Shown in pieces: positions 50,167 to 62,718 of a DNA stretch of 64,000 nt. The stretch is from assembly GCF_016055185.1 (NCBI RefSeq), contig NZ_JAECVR010000005.1, positions 1 to 64,000 of the forward strand. The letters are read 5' to 3'. The notes under the pieces were generated by a model that saw nothing but the letters and a program-made list of their open reading frames with translations, did no database searches and was not told the DNA's origin. Numbering within the stretch: position 1 is the stretch's first letter; each line of letters starts with the position of its first letter. The translations under genes and the position numbers were made by a program. The DNA comes from Paenactinomyces guangxiensis. GTDB lineage: Bacteria > Bacillota > Bacilli > Thermoactinomycetales > Thermoactinomycetaceae.

Positions 50167-51399
50167 CTAAAACCAACTGCTGACCGTGTCACCAATATCG
50201 CGGAAAAAGAGGCGGAACCAGCTGGCTTCCTCAACGCCGACACGGGTGACCACATCAATCGGCGCAACTCCTTTGATTTCCTTTCCCTCATACAACACCT
50301 TTGCCTGCCCGATCACGGTTCCCGCAGCAAGCGGAGCTTTCAAATTCGGCTTAAATGTAACCTGCCATTGGTATTTATTCCGTTCCCCTGTATGTATGGG
50401 TAATTTTAATTCTTCTTTCGCCACGATTGGAACCGTTCTTTCCACTCCGTTGGGCAGGGGCAACGAGGCGTAACCGGGGATTGCCTTTTTCTCAGCGACC
50501 AGGGTTTCCAGCTGAAAATGGTTAAAGCCGTAGTCCAACAGCTTTTTGGTCTCTGAAAATCTCCTCGTCTGGGATCCTGTTCCCATCACAACTGTAATCA
50601 GACGGAAATCCTCCCGTTTTGCAGTCCCGGTGAAACAGTATCCAGCTTTATCGGTGTGCCCTGTTTTTACCCCGTCAACTCCCGGATAATATTGCTTCAG
50701 TCCCGGAAGCATATGGTTCCAGTTGGTTACCTTCTGCTCACGGGGAGTCCCTTCGCGAAAAGTATAGGTGGATTTGGACATAATTTCCAGCGCCTCGGGA
50801 TGCGTTTTCAACAACTGGCTGGCCAATATGGCTGCATCATGGGCTGACATCATAATCTCCCCCTCTGTTTCAGGGGGGTCCCTGTATAATCTTCGATCTA
50901 ATCCGGTTGCATTGCTGTAACGGGTATTTTTCATTCCCAGCTCTTTCGCTTTCTGGTTCATTAGCTTAACAAAAGCCTCTTCGCTTCCGGCAACATGTTC
51001 GGCTAAAGCAACGGCTGCATCATTGGCTGACTGGACAGCTACTCCGATCAACAATTCCCTGATCGTCTCTTTTTCCCCGGCTTTTAAATGAATCTGGGCT
51101 TCATCCACTCCCGCGGCCCGCTTGCTCACTGTTACTTCATCATCCCAGTTTAGCTCCCCGGCCTTGATTTTATCGAGAACGATAAACTGGGTCATCATTT
51201 TGGTCATACTGGCCGGCGGTCTTGGCTCATCCGCCATTTCTTCTTCCAGGATCGCGCCTGATGTAAAGTCCATGAGAATAAACGATTTTGCTTTAATCTC
51301 CGGAAGACCTTGTGCGGCAAACGTTTGAGCCGGTTGAATAAAGAGAACTACACATAACAGCAACACAGTGCGACATAAGAACCGCGATTTTCTTAACAC
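50167..51399 (-). CDS. dacA: D-alanyl-D-alanine carboxypeptidase (PBP5 type)
   Basis: 410-residue wall enzyme that trims the terminal D-Ala of stem peptides. The signal peptide ends 'QTFAAQ'. The SxxK motif is 'PASMTKMMTQ', SxN is in 'AVQSANDAAVAL', and KTG is in 'DGVKTGHTDKAGYC'. A PBP5_C beta domain and an amphipathic C-terminal anchor ('SWFRLFFRDIGDTVSSWF') follow. GTG 51399 is preferred because GGGGAG then stands 9 bases away. Confidence 0.93.
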   Translation of the reverse strand: MLRKSRFLCRTVLLLCVVLFIQPAQTFAAQGLPEIKAKSFILMDFTSGAILEEEMADEPRPPASMTKMMTQFIVLDKIKAGELNWDDEVTVSKRAAGVDEAQIHLKAGEKETIRELLIGVAVQSANDAAVALAEHVAGSEEAFVKLMNQKAKELGMKNTRYSNATGLDRRLYRDPPETEGEIMMSAHDAAILASQLLKTHPEALEIMSKSTYTFREGTPREQKVTNWNHMLPGLKQYYPGVDGVKTGHTDKAGYCFTGTAKREDFRLITVVMGTGSQTRRFSETKKLLDYGFNHFQLETLVAEKKAIPGYASLPLPNGVERTVPIVAKEELKLPIHTGERNKYQWQVTFKPNLKAPLAAGTVIGQAKVLYEGKEIKGVAPIDVVTRVGVEEASWFRLFFRDIGDTVSSWF

Positions 51400-51519
51400 T
51401 TGAGGCAACTCCCCATTCCCTTTACCTTCTGACTGTTCACAGCATTAAAATGATCATTCCGATTCCAAATCATTTTGACCTGCATATCATTTTACAAGAT
51501 TTTAACAGAAACATAAACG

Positions 51520-51546
51520 AAAAAGCAGGATAAAACCTGCTTTTTC
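51520..51546 (-). terminator. Terminator after guaB
   Basis: AAAAAGCAGG pairs with CCTGCTTTTT around a 6-base loop. Works for guaB on the minus strand, 15 bases after its stop. Confidence 0.85.
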
Positions 51547-51560
51547 AACATAATTTCATT

Positions 51561-53045
<1,485 letters not shown>

Positions 53046-53113
53046 TTATTTTTTAGCAAGTTTAGCAAGGGTTTTCTGTCCTGTCAACACGAACAGGCAC
53101 TGGGCACGGTACT

Positions 53114-53177
53114 TTATCCACGGTTTGAATGAGTTATCCACAATTTCTGTGTATAACTCGCCCAAAAATGTGGATAA
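53114..53177. promoter_or_regulatory. Cluster of four DnaA boxes upstream of guaB
   Basis: Within 64 bases: TTATCCACG (53114-53122), TTATCCACA (53134-53142), and inverted TGTGTATAA (53148-53156) and TGTGGATAA (53169-53177). Two face each way. It is separate from oriC by about 9.5 kb and lies between guaB and the lipase gene. Confidence 0.9.
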
Positions 53178-53238
53178 CTTTGGATTCCTGATCGTTGTCC
53201 GCTAGTTTTCCCCAAGATTTCAGAGTTTATCGTTCCTG

Positions 53239-54129
53239 CTACAACAAGGCATCTGCGGCGGTACGGGCCACTTCGGACTCTTGGATCAGTTCCAGATGAT
53301 TATACTGATAAAAAGTGGCAAGATGGATCGCACCTGGTACGGTTGCCTGTCCCTCCATCACCACTCCGTCATTATCCACACCGTATTTTAAGGAGAGCAG
53401 AGTCCAGCCGACGGCCAGTTCCCCATGCCAGCCCCGGTCTCCCCAGTGATCTGCATCCCCCGCAATCGTATAGCAATGTCCGTTTCGGTAAAAAGGACTT
53501 TCTGCGACGGGATATGTATGATTAAAAGTTTTCATGGCTGCCGGCTTTAAATTTTGAATCGCTTCTTTTCCATTGACAAACATCCCCAACCATTCATATT
53601 CCTCTGCCAGAGGAGTACCCTGATGCGGTGTGCCCAGAGTCACCAGTCCGGCCACTGTATGAGGGCGGAGATATACCACTTCCCGCGCAACAACACCACC
53701 CATACTGTGCGCAATGATATTGATAACCGGACTAAGCCCGTGCTTTTCCTGTAAGAGATCAATCTTCTTTGCTACAATTTGTGCCTGTTCATCAATCGGG
53801 TCATTTCCGGCCCAATGGTCATTTTCACCGATAAATGTAATCGTTTTACCGCCCAGATCACGTGTCCAGACCCGATTGGAATGATTGGCATAGATAACAT
53901 AAACTCTCCCTGAGCCCCAGTTTCTGACCAACTCTTGTAAAAAGCGGTCTCCCCATTGATGTCGGTTATTAAAACCGTGGATCAACACCAGATCATATTT
54001 TTTTCGGATCGGATCAACCGCCATCCCCTGCGTACCCGGCGAAAAAAATCCCCCTACAAATACCAGTAAGAGGATCATTACCATAAAACGTCTCCACATC
54101 TTTTTTGCAAAGATCCTCCTTCTCCTCAT
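53239..54129 (-). CDS. Secreted alpha/beta-hydrolase (lipase-like)
   Basis: 296-residue protein with an N-terminal hydrophobic export signal ('FMVMILLLVFVGGFFSPG'). The lipase elements are 'LVLIHGFNNRHQWG' (oxyanion region), nucleophile Ser in 'IIAHSMGGVVARE', an acidic residue probably in 'GVDNDGVV' and His in 'YQYNHLELI'. It looks like a secreted triacylglycerol or ester lipase. The start is unsure: the ATG at 54129 has no ribosome site, the ATG at 54099 has AGGAGG but 15 bases away. Confidence 0.8.
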   Translation of the reverse strand: MRRRRIFAKKMWRRFMVMILLLVFVGGFFSPGTQGMAVDPIRKKYDLVLIHGFNNRHQWGDRFLQELVRNWGSGRVYVIYANHSNRVWTRDLGGKTITFIGENDHWAGNDPIDEQAQIVAKKIDLLQEKHGLSPVINIIAHSMGGVVAREVVYLRPHTVAGLVTLGTPHQGTPLAEEYEWLGMFVNGKEAIQNLKPAAMKTFNHTYPVAESPFYRNGHCYTIAGDADHWGDRGWHGELAVGWTLLSLKYGVDNDGVVMEGQATVPGAIHLATFYQYNHLELIQESEVARTAADALL

Positions 54130-54168
54130 TCACTTTTGTTATAACATGCAATCATTCTTCAAACAATA

Positions 54169-55272
54169 ATGAAGGATAGAATTCGGTTCGGGGTGAAAAG
54201 TTTGGCTTCACATTCAGTTCGTTTTGTTCAATGTGAATCACCGGAGCAATATATTTGGGAAGAATATCTGTTTTATGAGAACGAACGTTGGGCACGAAAG
54301 TTTTTAAAACAGAAGTATGACCGATTGGGAGTGGAACATCCGGACCGGGCTGCTTTTAAAAATGTACAGGCATTTATTACTTATCTAAAACAAGCAAAAG
54401 CGATTTTTTTGTCTCTCAGGCAAAACAGCTTATGGGTACAGCCTCTCCTTTTATATTACGGAATGATGAGTTTGCTTAAAGCCCTTGTCCTCACATTAGA
54501 CACAAATTATCCACACAGTTCTTCCGTCTTGCGTCATGGTTTGTCTACACGCAAACGAAAAAAGGAACAGTTTTGTTTTCTTAAAGATGAAATTCGTGTG
54601 CAGAAGGAGGGCCTTTTCCCCTTAGCTGCCAAGCTGTTGCAAAATCCGGTTCCAGCCGGGGAGTCCTATACAGCTCAAGATCTGCTTGGCTGTATTCCGG
54701 AACTGCAGAGCAGCTGCCGGCGAATTTTTCATGCGCCCACATTGATCCCGGTTGAGTTTCCCACAGGGGAGGAGGAACGGGAAAAACCAGGAGGAATGCC
54801 CTTTTCCCTGGATGAAAGCATCCTTGACTTGTTACATCTTACTCCGGCTTCCTTTCTGGAGAGATTAAACCGGCCGTTGCCGCATCCGCTGTTTATGCTG
54901 GACATGCCTGAAATGTGGCAGGGGAGGTTGCGCCTGATCTGGAAGCATCCCCGGGTTCCCCATGTTTGGAAATGGGAGAAAGGGTTCGACCATCCCTGGT
55001 TTTATGATAATAACAAAGGCGGTTATTATCTGTGGATAGATAATAACCGCCCTGCTGAACCGTTAAGCGAAATCCTGCTTCATTATATGCTTCTCTTTTC
55101 ATTGAGCATGTTATGCCGCTATGAGCCGCCTTTATGGGGGGAGCTTATTCACAGCCCTGTGTCAGAAGATGCAGTACTGGTTCAACAGCTGCTGAAGCTT
55201 GTACCGCGGAAGTTTCCCCATCTGGTTCTCAATCAGTTACGGGAAGAGAAGCTGATTATTCATGTTCACTGA
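54169..55272 (+). CDS. yaaC: YaaC-like protein
   Basis: 367-residue soluble protein of the YaaC family, of unknown function, found next to guaB in B. subtilis as here. Typical segments are '[20 protein letters not shown]'-type N terminus, '[20 protein letters not shown]' and a C-terminal helical end. The ATG at 54169 lacks a good ribosome site; TTG 12 codons in has GGGGTG upstream. It is convergent with gyrA and the two stops overlap by seven bases. Confidence 0.85.
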   Translation: MKDRIRFGVKSLASHSVRFVQCESPEQYIWEEYLFYENERWARKFLKQKYDRLGVEHPDRAAFKNVQAFITYLKQAKAIFLSLRQNSLWVQPLLLYYGMMSLLKALVLTLDTNYPHSSSVLRHGLSTRKRKKEQFCFLKDEIRVQKEGLFPLAAKLLQNPVPAGESYTAQDLLGCIPELQSSCRRIFHAPTLIPVEFPTGEEEREKPGGMPFSLDESILDLLHLTPASFLERLNRPLPHPLFMLDMPEMWQGRLRLIWKHPRVPHVWKWEKGFDHPWFYDNNKGGYYLWIDNNRPAEPLSEILLHYMLLFSLSMLCRYEPPLWGELIHSPVSEDAVLVQQLLKLVPRKFPHLVLNQLREEKLIIHVH

Positions 55273-57722
55273 TCTGAAGAGGTTTCTTCCGGTTTCTCCT
55301 CTTCGTCAGGGATTTGTACACGTGCGACCGTAGCTACTTCATCACCGTCTACCTGAATTAATTTCACACCTTGCGCATAGCGTCCCAGAACGGAAATATC
55401 CGCAACATTTAAGCGGATAACCATTCCCGACTGGGTGACAATCATCAAATCTTCTGTTTCAGATACAACTTTATGGCCGACAACAGGACCTTTTTTCTTG
55501 GTGATGCTGAGAGTTTTAATTCCTTTTCCGCCTCGGGATTGAACACGGTATTCTTCAATGGGGGTCCGTTTGCCGTAACCGTTTCTGGTGACGATCAGTA
55601 CATGTTTATCCGGGATGACAATATCCATGTCGATCACTTGATCGTCCTCGGCCAGAGTGATGCCTTTAACTCCTGTCGCCGAACGGCCCATTTCCCGTAC
55701 TTCCGATTCGTGGAAGCGGATGGACATTCCCTTACGGGTTCCCATAATCACTTCCTGGTCCCCATCAGTTAAATGAACGCCAACCAGTTCATCTTCATCG
55801 CGCAGATTGATGGCAAATAACCCGTTGCGGCGGATATTTTCAAATTCGGACAGGGAAGTCTTTTTCACCACTCCATGAGCGGTAGCGAAGAAAAGATAGG
55901 TATCGGCAGTAAATTCCTTAACCGGAATAACCGCATGAATGTACTCATCCTGATCAATTTGAATGAGATTGATGATCGCCGTTCCGCGGGCCGCCCGTCC
56001 CAATTCCGGCACCTCATACGCTTTCAGCCTGTATACCCGGCCTTTGTTGGAGAAAAATAATAAGTGATTGTGGGAATGGGTGACAAACATCATCTGCACA
56101 AAGTCGTCTTCCCGGGTTCCCATGCCGGTTATTCCTTTGCCTCCACGCTTTTGCGCCCGGTAGGTGGAAAGGGGCATCCGTTTGATGTAACCGCGATGGG
56201 TGAGGAGAATGGACACTTCATCCTCGGGGATGAGATCTTCTTCCAGGATGTTGTCTTCATCCACCTTAATTAAGGTTCGCCGGTCATCGCCGAATTTATT
56301 TTTAATCTCCGTGATTTCATCGCGAACCACACCGCGGATTTTTCCTTCATCGGCCAGAATTGCCTTCAGTTCGGCAATCGTTTTTAGCAGTTCCTGATAC
56401 TCGGATTCAATCTTCTCCCGTTCCAAACCGGTTAAACGTTGGAGCCGCATATCCAGGATGGCTTGTGCTTGCTTCTCACTGAGCCCGAATTTCTCCATCA
56501 ATCCGGTGCGTGCCTCGGCGGTGGTTCGGGAACTCCGGATTAAAGCGATCACTTCATCAATATGATCAAGCGCAATCCGCAATCCTTCCAGAATATGAGC
56601 CCGTTCTTCCGCTTTGTTGAGATCAAACCGGGTCCGTCTGCGAATCACCTCAACCTGGTGCTCCAGATAATGATAGAGAGCCTGTTTCAGATTGAGCACC
56701 CGGGGCTGTCCGTCAACCAGAGCCAGCATATTGACGCCAAAGCTGGTTTGCAAAGCCGTATGTTTATAAAGGTTGTTCAAGACCACTTTCGGATTCACAT
56801 CGCGGCGCAGTTCAATCACGACACGCATTCCGTTTCGATCTGATTCGTCTCGTAAATCGGTAATCCCTTCAAGCCTCTTATCCCGAACCAAATCGGCGAT
56901 CTTTTCAACCAGTTTGGCTTTGTTGACCTGGAACGGAAGTTCTTCAACCACAATCCGCATTTTGCCGTTTCTCGCCTCTTCAATGCGGGTTTTGGCGCGA
57001 ATCCGGATGCTGCCCCGCCCGGTCCGGTACGCTTTCCGGATCCCGTCGTGACCCAGTATAATCCCGCCGGTTGGAAAGTCGGGGCCTTTAATCACTTTCA
57101 TTAATTCTTCCACCTGGATATCAGGGTTATCAATCAGCATAAGAATCCCGTCAATGATTTCCCTGAGGTTATGAGGTGGGATATTGGTCGCCATCCCCAC
57201 AGCAATTCCCGCTGCTCCATTGACGAGCAGGTTGGGAAAGCGTGAAGGAAGCACCAGCGGCTCTTCCAGCGATCCGTCATAGTTCGGGCCAAAATCAATC
57301 ACATCTTTTTGGATATCACGCAATAATTCCAGCGTGATTGAGGCCATTCTCGCCTCGGTATAACGCATGGCTGCCGCTGAATCACCATCTACCGAACCGA
57401 AGTTGCCGTGCCCGTCAACCAGCATGTAGCGATAAGAAAAATCTTGCGCCATCCGCACCATTGCATCATAGACAGCAGTATCCCCGTGCGGGTGGTACTT
57501 TGCAATCACATCTCCGACTACGCGAGCCGATTTTTTATATGCTTTATCCGGGGTCATCCCCAATTCATACATCGCATACAGAATCCGCCGGTGAACCGGT
57601 TTCAGTCCGTCCCGCACATCGGGCAGCGCACGGCTGACGATGACGCTCATCGCATAGTCCAAAAAGGAGGTTTTCATCTCTTCACTGATATTAATTTCTT
57701 GAATCCGTTCTATTTCTGCCAC
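55266..57722 (-). CDS. gyrA: DNA gyrase subunit A
   Basis: 818-residue type II topoisomerase subunit. The breakage-rejoining domain has the catalytic Tyr in 'AMRYTEARM' and the quinolone region '[20 protein letters not shown]'. The C-terminal beta-pinwheel wraps DNA and has the GyrA box 'QKRGGKGI'. It starts with GTG 57722 after GGGGAG. It follows gyrB by 39 bases. Confidence 0.98.
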   Translation of the reverse strand: MAEIERIQEINISEEMKTSFLDYAMSVIVSRALPDVRDGLKPVHRRILYAMYELGMTPDKAYKKSARVVGDVIAKYHPHGDTAVYDAMVRMAQDFSYRYMLVDGHGNFGSVDGDSAAAMRYTEARMASITLELLRDIQKDVIDFGPNYDGSLEEPLVLPSRFPNLLVNGAAGIAVGMATNIPPHNLREIIDGILMLIDNPDIQVEELMKVIKGPDFPTGGIILGHDGIRKAYRTGRGSIRIRAKTRIEEARNGKMRIVVEELPFQVNKAKLVEKIADLVRDKRLEGITDLRDESDRNGMRVVIELRRDVNPKVVLNNLYKHTALQTSFGVNMLALVDGQPRVLNLKQALYHYLEHQVEVIRRRTRFDLNKAEERAHILEGLRIALDHIDEVIALIRSSRTTAEARTGLMEKFGLSEKQAQAILDMRLQRLTGLEREKIESEYQELLKTIAELKAILADEGKIRGVVRDEITEIKNKFGDDRRTLIKVDEDNILEEDLIPEDEVSILLTHRGYIKRMPLSTYRAQKRGGKGITGMGTREDDFVQMMFVTHSHNHLLFFSNKGRVYRLKAYEVPELGRAARGTAIINLIQIDQDEYIHAVIPVKEFTADTYLFFATAHGVVKKTSLSEFENIRRNGLFAINLRDEDELVGVHLTDGDQEVIMGTRKGMSIRFHESEVREMGRSATGVKGITLAEDDQVIDMDIVIPDKHVLIVTRNGYGKRTPIEEYRVQSRGGKGIKTLSITKKKGPVVGHKVVSETEDLMIVTQSGMVIRLNVADISVLGRYAQGVKLIQVDGDEVATVARVQIPDEEEKPEETSSDQ

Positions 57723-57761
57723 AACTTATTCACTCCCCGCTCTACCGACAACACTGTCCGG

Positions 57762-59693
<1,932 letters not shown>

Positions 59694-59714
59694 TTATCAC
59701 ATATGTTTCCCTCA

Positions 59715-59969
59715 TCATTTCAATGGCTTTTGGCTCATCTGAGCCCTCTTTTTTAACGTGATGGAGGAAATCGGTGAAGCATAGACCCTGTCACTGGTGA
59801 TCACATAGGATTTGGTTTCCTCCGGAGAAATTTGTTCAATTCCTCCTTCTCTCCTGGCTGCTTCAATCAACGGGACCTTCAAAGATTGTCTCTTAGAGAA
59901 ACCTGCATCCAGGATAGCAATCACTTCACGAATCCGAATCATCCGACTTCCGCCCAGGTGAATAAACAC
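59715..59969 (-). CDS. remB: Extracellular matrix regulator RemB (YaaB)
   Basis: 84-residue protein of the DUF370 family ('MFIHLGGSRMIRIREVIAIL', 'SYVITSDRVYASPISSITL'). RemB sits between recF and gyrB in B. subtilis too. Start GTG 59969 overlaps closely with the recF end (stop at 59979). Its paralogue RemA drives matrix genes; RemB's own role is less clear. Confidence 0.92.
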   Translation of the reverse strand: MFIHLGGSRMIRIREVIAILDAGFSKRQSLKVPLIEAARREGGIEQISPEETKSYVITSDRVYASPISSITLKKRAQMSQKPLK

Positions 59970-59978
59970 CTTTTCATC

Positions 59979-61097
59979 TCACCTCTGTTCCGTGATAGTC
60001 CCTTCCCTTACCTGATAAATGCGGGCCCGCTTCAGCGTTTCTGCATCAATTCCTTCTAAGCTTGTCGTTGTGACAAATGTTTGTACCCGGCCGCGGATTG
60101 CTTCCAGCAAATGAGTTTTCCTGGAATCATCCAGTTCGGAAAGTACATCATCCAACAATAAAATAGGATAATAGCCAATTTCTCGATAGATTAATTCAAT
60201 CTCAGCCAGTTTCAGAGACAGTGCAGCCGTTCTCTGTTGTCCCTGTGATCCGAATGTATGCAGATCTAAGCCGGCCACCATCAGACGAAGATCATCCCGG
60301 TGGGGACCGATCAATGTACTTCCTCGCAATATCTCTTTTTTACGCACTTTCAAAAGTTCCTGCTGCATCAAGGATGCAAGTTCATCAGGTTCCATCCCGG
60401 GGGAAATGGGGGCGGAAGGCATATATTCCACCATCAGCTCTTCCTTTTCTTGCGTAATGGCACGGTGAATGTCTTTGGCCCACCCGCCCAGAGATTCCAG
60501 AAAGAGAAACCTTTTTTTCCAGATTTGTACCGATAATTGAATCAGCTGGTCATCGAGGACATCCAGCAGCTCTGATTGAGTCATATTCCGTGAGGACAGT
60601 TGTTTAAGTAAACTGTTGCGTTGACTGATCAATTTGTTCAACTGTGTTAAATGGTGAACATAGGTTGGGCTTACCTGTCCGATTTCCATATCCAGGAATC
60701 GGCGGCGAATCTGGGGACTGCCTTTCACGATCGCCAAATCTTCAGGGGCAAATAAGACAGTGGGAAGCGAGCCGATATACTGACTTAGGCGCTGCTGCTC
60801 AATCCCGTTTCGGCTCACTTTCTTCCCTTTCTCTGATAACTGCACTTCAAGGCGCAAGATCTGCTGATCTTTTCGTACTTTCGCTTTCAGAAAAGCCTGC
60901 TGCCCGCCAAACTGAATCATTTCTTTGTGGGAGCGTGTGCGGTGTGATTTTCCGAGAGCCAGTACATAAAAGGATTCCAGGATATTGGTTTTTCCCTGGG
61001 CATTGGGTCCGACAAAAAAATGGAGTTCTTCCGGGCAGGCAAGGGTTAATTCAGCAATATTCCGGTATTGTTTTAACTCTAAGGACTGTACACGCAA
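59979..61097 (-). CDS. recF: DNA repair protein RecF
   Basis: 372-residue SMC-like ATPase that loads RecA at gaps. Walker A 'FVGPNAQGKTNILESF', Q-loop region, signature 'FGSQGQQRTAALSLKLAEI' and Walker B 'YPILLLDDVLSELDDSRK'. Starts at TTG 61097 after GGGAGGG. Confidence 0.97.
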   Translation of the reverse strand: MRVQSLELKQYRNIAELTLACPEELHFFVGPNAQGKTNILESFYVLALGKSHRTRSHKEMIQFGGQQAFLKAKVRKDQQILRLEVQLSEKGKKVSRNGIEQQRLSQYIGSLPTVLFAPEDLAIVKGSPQIRRRFLDMEIGQVSPTYVHHLTQLNKLISQRNSLLKQLSSRNMTQSELLDVLDDQLIQLSVQIWKKRFLFLESLGGWAKDIHRAITQEKEELMVEYMPSAPISPGMEPDELASLMQQELLKVRKKEILRGSTLIGPHRDDLRLMVAGLDLHTFGSQGQQRTAALSLKLAEIELIYREIGYYPILLLDDVLSELDDSRKTHLLEAIRGRVQTFVTTTSLEGIDAETLKRARIYQVREGTITEQR

Positions 61098-61112
61098 ATG
61101 TTGGCCCTCCCT

Positions 61113-61328
61113 TTAACCCTGGACCACTTGAACCACTGCGTGCCCAGCGATATCCACAATATCCTGCGGATAGATCTTACGGCCCCGTCTCCATTCCACT
61201 TCATCGTTTACTTTCACTTCAATTTCCTGCAAAAAGTGTTTGGCCTGTCCCCCGCTGTCAATCAGATCAATCCTTTTCAGCAGCTGACCAAGGGTAATGA
61301 AGGGGCCATTTATCTTAAACTGTTGCAC
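61113..61328 (-). CDS. yaaA: S4-domain RNA-binding protein YaaA
   Basis: 71-residue protein with an S4 RNA-binding fold ('ITLGQLLKRIDLIDSGGQAK', 'VKVNDEVEWRRGRKIY'), always found between dnaN and recF in this group. I start it at GTG 61328 because AGGAGG stands 8 bases upstream; a longer frame runs into dnaN. Confidence 0.93.
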   Translation of the reverse strand: MQQFKINGPFITLGQLLKRIDLIDSGGQAKHFLQEIEVKVNDEVEWRRGRKIYPQDIVDIAGHAVVQVVQG

Positions 61329-61350
61329 CTGCTTTTCCTCCTGTCCCGGG

Positions 61351-62484
61351 CTAGCGCGTGCGAATGGGGACGATGAGATGGAGGGAATCCTCCCGGTCCA
61401 ATGGCTGAATAACAAAAGGAGTCATCGTCCCCGTAAATTGAATCCGAATTTCTTCACTTTCAATCGATCTCAGCGCTTCCATCATATAACGGGCGTTAAA
61501 GGAGATACTCATCTCCGGGCCGTTTACTTTAGCGATAACTTCCTCTGTCACGCTGCCGATATCCTGGGAGGCTGAATTAACTTCCACTTTTTCGTCTCTT
61601 ATGGTCCATTTTATCACATTGTCCCGTCCATCCCGACTGATCAGAGAGGCGCGGTCAACAGATTGTAATAATTCACGGGTTGAGGTGACCATTTCTGTTT
61701 GTCCCTCTTTGGGGATGACCCGGTTGATATCGGGGTAAGTCCCTTCCAAAAGACGGGAATAAAACTCTAAACCATCGTTTTTTACCAGTATTTGGTTTTC
61801 GGCGACGATAATATCCACATATCCGGTTTCATCAGCCAGGGTTTTAGCCAGTTCTGATAAACTTTTGCCCGGAATGATCACATTGTTCAGTGTAAGCTCT
61901 GCGGAGCCTTCCACGGCCGCCTGCTGTCGCGACAACCGGTGGCTGTCTGTAGCAACGCAAGTAAGTGTTCCCGCTTCCAGTTGCAGATGGACACCGGTCA
62001 ATACACCTCTGGCCTCAGTGGTTGCAACGGCAAAACCGGTCTGGCGGATCAGAGATTTAAGGGTGTCAGCGGAGATACTGAACATTTGCTCTGTGGATAA
62101 CCGCGGCAGACGCGGGTATTCATCGGGGTCAAGTCCATTCAGCTGGAATTCTGCCTGTTCGGATCGAATCGTGGTTTGGTACCGTTCATTGACGACCCAT
62201 TCCACTTCGTCGCCGGGCAGCTTCCGTACAATATCGCCAAAGATTTTACCCGGCAAAACTACATTACCCATTCTTTCCACAAATACCTGGTCTATATCAT
62301 CTTTGCGTTTAGGAACACGAACTTGAATCGTAATATCTGAGTTGCTCGCTGTCAAGATTAACCCCTGTTCATCGGCCATTGCCTTAATCCCTGTTAAGAT
62401 CGGGATTGTTGTTTTCTGCGAAACTGCTTTTGAGACGTGGGAAACAGCATCCACCAGTGCTGATTTAATTACACGTAGTTTCAT
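61351..62484 (-). CDS. dnaN: DNA polymerase III beta sliding clamp
   Basis: 377-residue clamp with three similar domains. Start 'MKLRVIKSALVDAVSHVSKA', the C-terminal 'MTPFVIQPLDREDSLHLIVP' and 'PIRTR'. AGGAGG lies 6 bases before ATG 62484. It follows dnaA across the 230-base oriC gap. Confidence 0.97.
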   Translation of the reverse strand: MKLRVIKSALVDAVSHVSKAVSQKTTIPILTGIKAMADEQGLILTASNSDITIQVRVPKRKDDIDQVFVERMGNVVLPGKIFGDIVRKLPGDEVEWVVNERYQTTIRSEQAEFQLNGLDPDEYPRLPRLSTEQMFSISADTLKSLIRQTGFAVATTEARGVLTGVHLQLEAGTLTCVATDSHRLSRQQAAVEGSAELTLNNVIIPGKSLSELAKTLADETGYVDIIVAENQILVKNDGLEFYSRLLEGTYPDINRVIPKEGQTEMVTSTRELLQSVDRASLISRDGRDNVIKWTIRDEKVEVNSASQDIGSVTEEVIAKVNGPEMSISFNARYMMEALRSIESEEIRIQFTGTMTPFVIQPLDREDSLHLIVPIRTR

Positions 62485-62514
62485 AAACATCCTCCTTGTG
62501 TGCAAGAAAAGGAT

Positions 62515-62710
62515 TTATCCACAAAGTTGGGGATAAGGGAGTGGAATATTTTGCGTCACATTTTCATATACTTATTTATTAAATAAAAAACAGTAATAGT
62601 AATAAGGGCTGTGGATATTGTGTATAACTGGGTTGAATCAAGCAGGACAGCCTATACACGCTGTGGAGAAGTTGTGCATAGGCTGGTGAAGTTGTCCACA
62701 TTTATTCACA
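62515..62710. other. Replication origin oriC (dnaA-dnaN part)
   Basis: At least seven DnaA boxes or close matches: TTATCCACA (62515), TGGGGATAA (62528), TGTGGATAT (62610), TGTGTATAA (62619), CTATACACG (62652), TTGTCCACA (62692) and TTATTCACA (62702). An AT-rich block (62561-62605) ends in AGTAATAGTAATAAGGGC, a row of three-base repeats followed by a GC step and two adjacent DnaA boxes. This is the layout of a DnaA-trio unwinding site in B. subtilis oriC. Confidence 0.9.
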
Positions 62711-62718
62711 ATCGCCTG

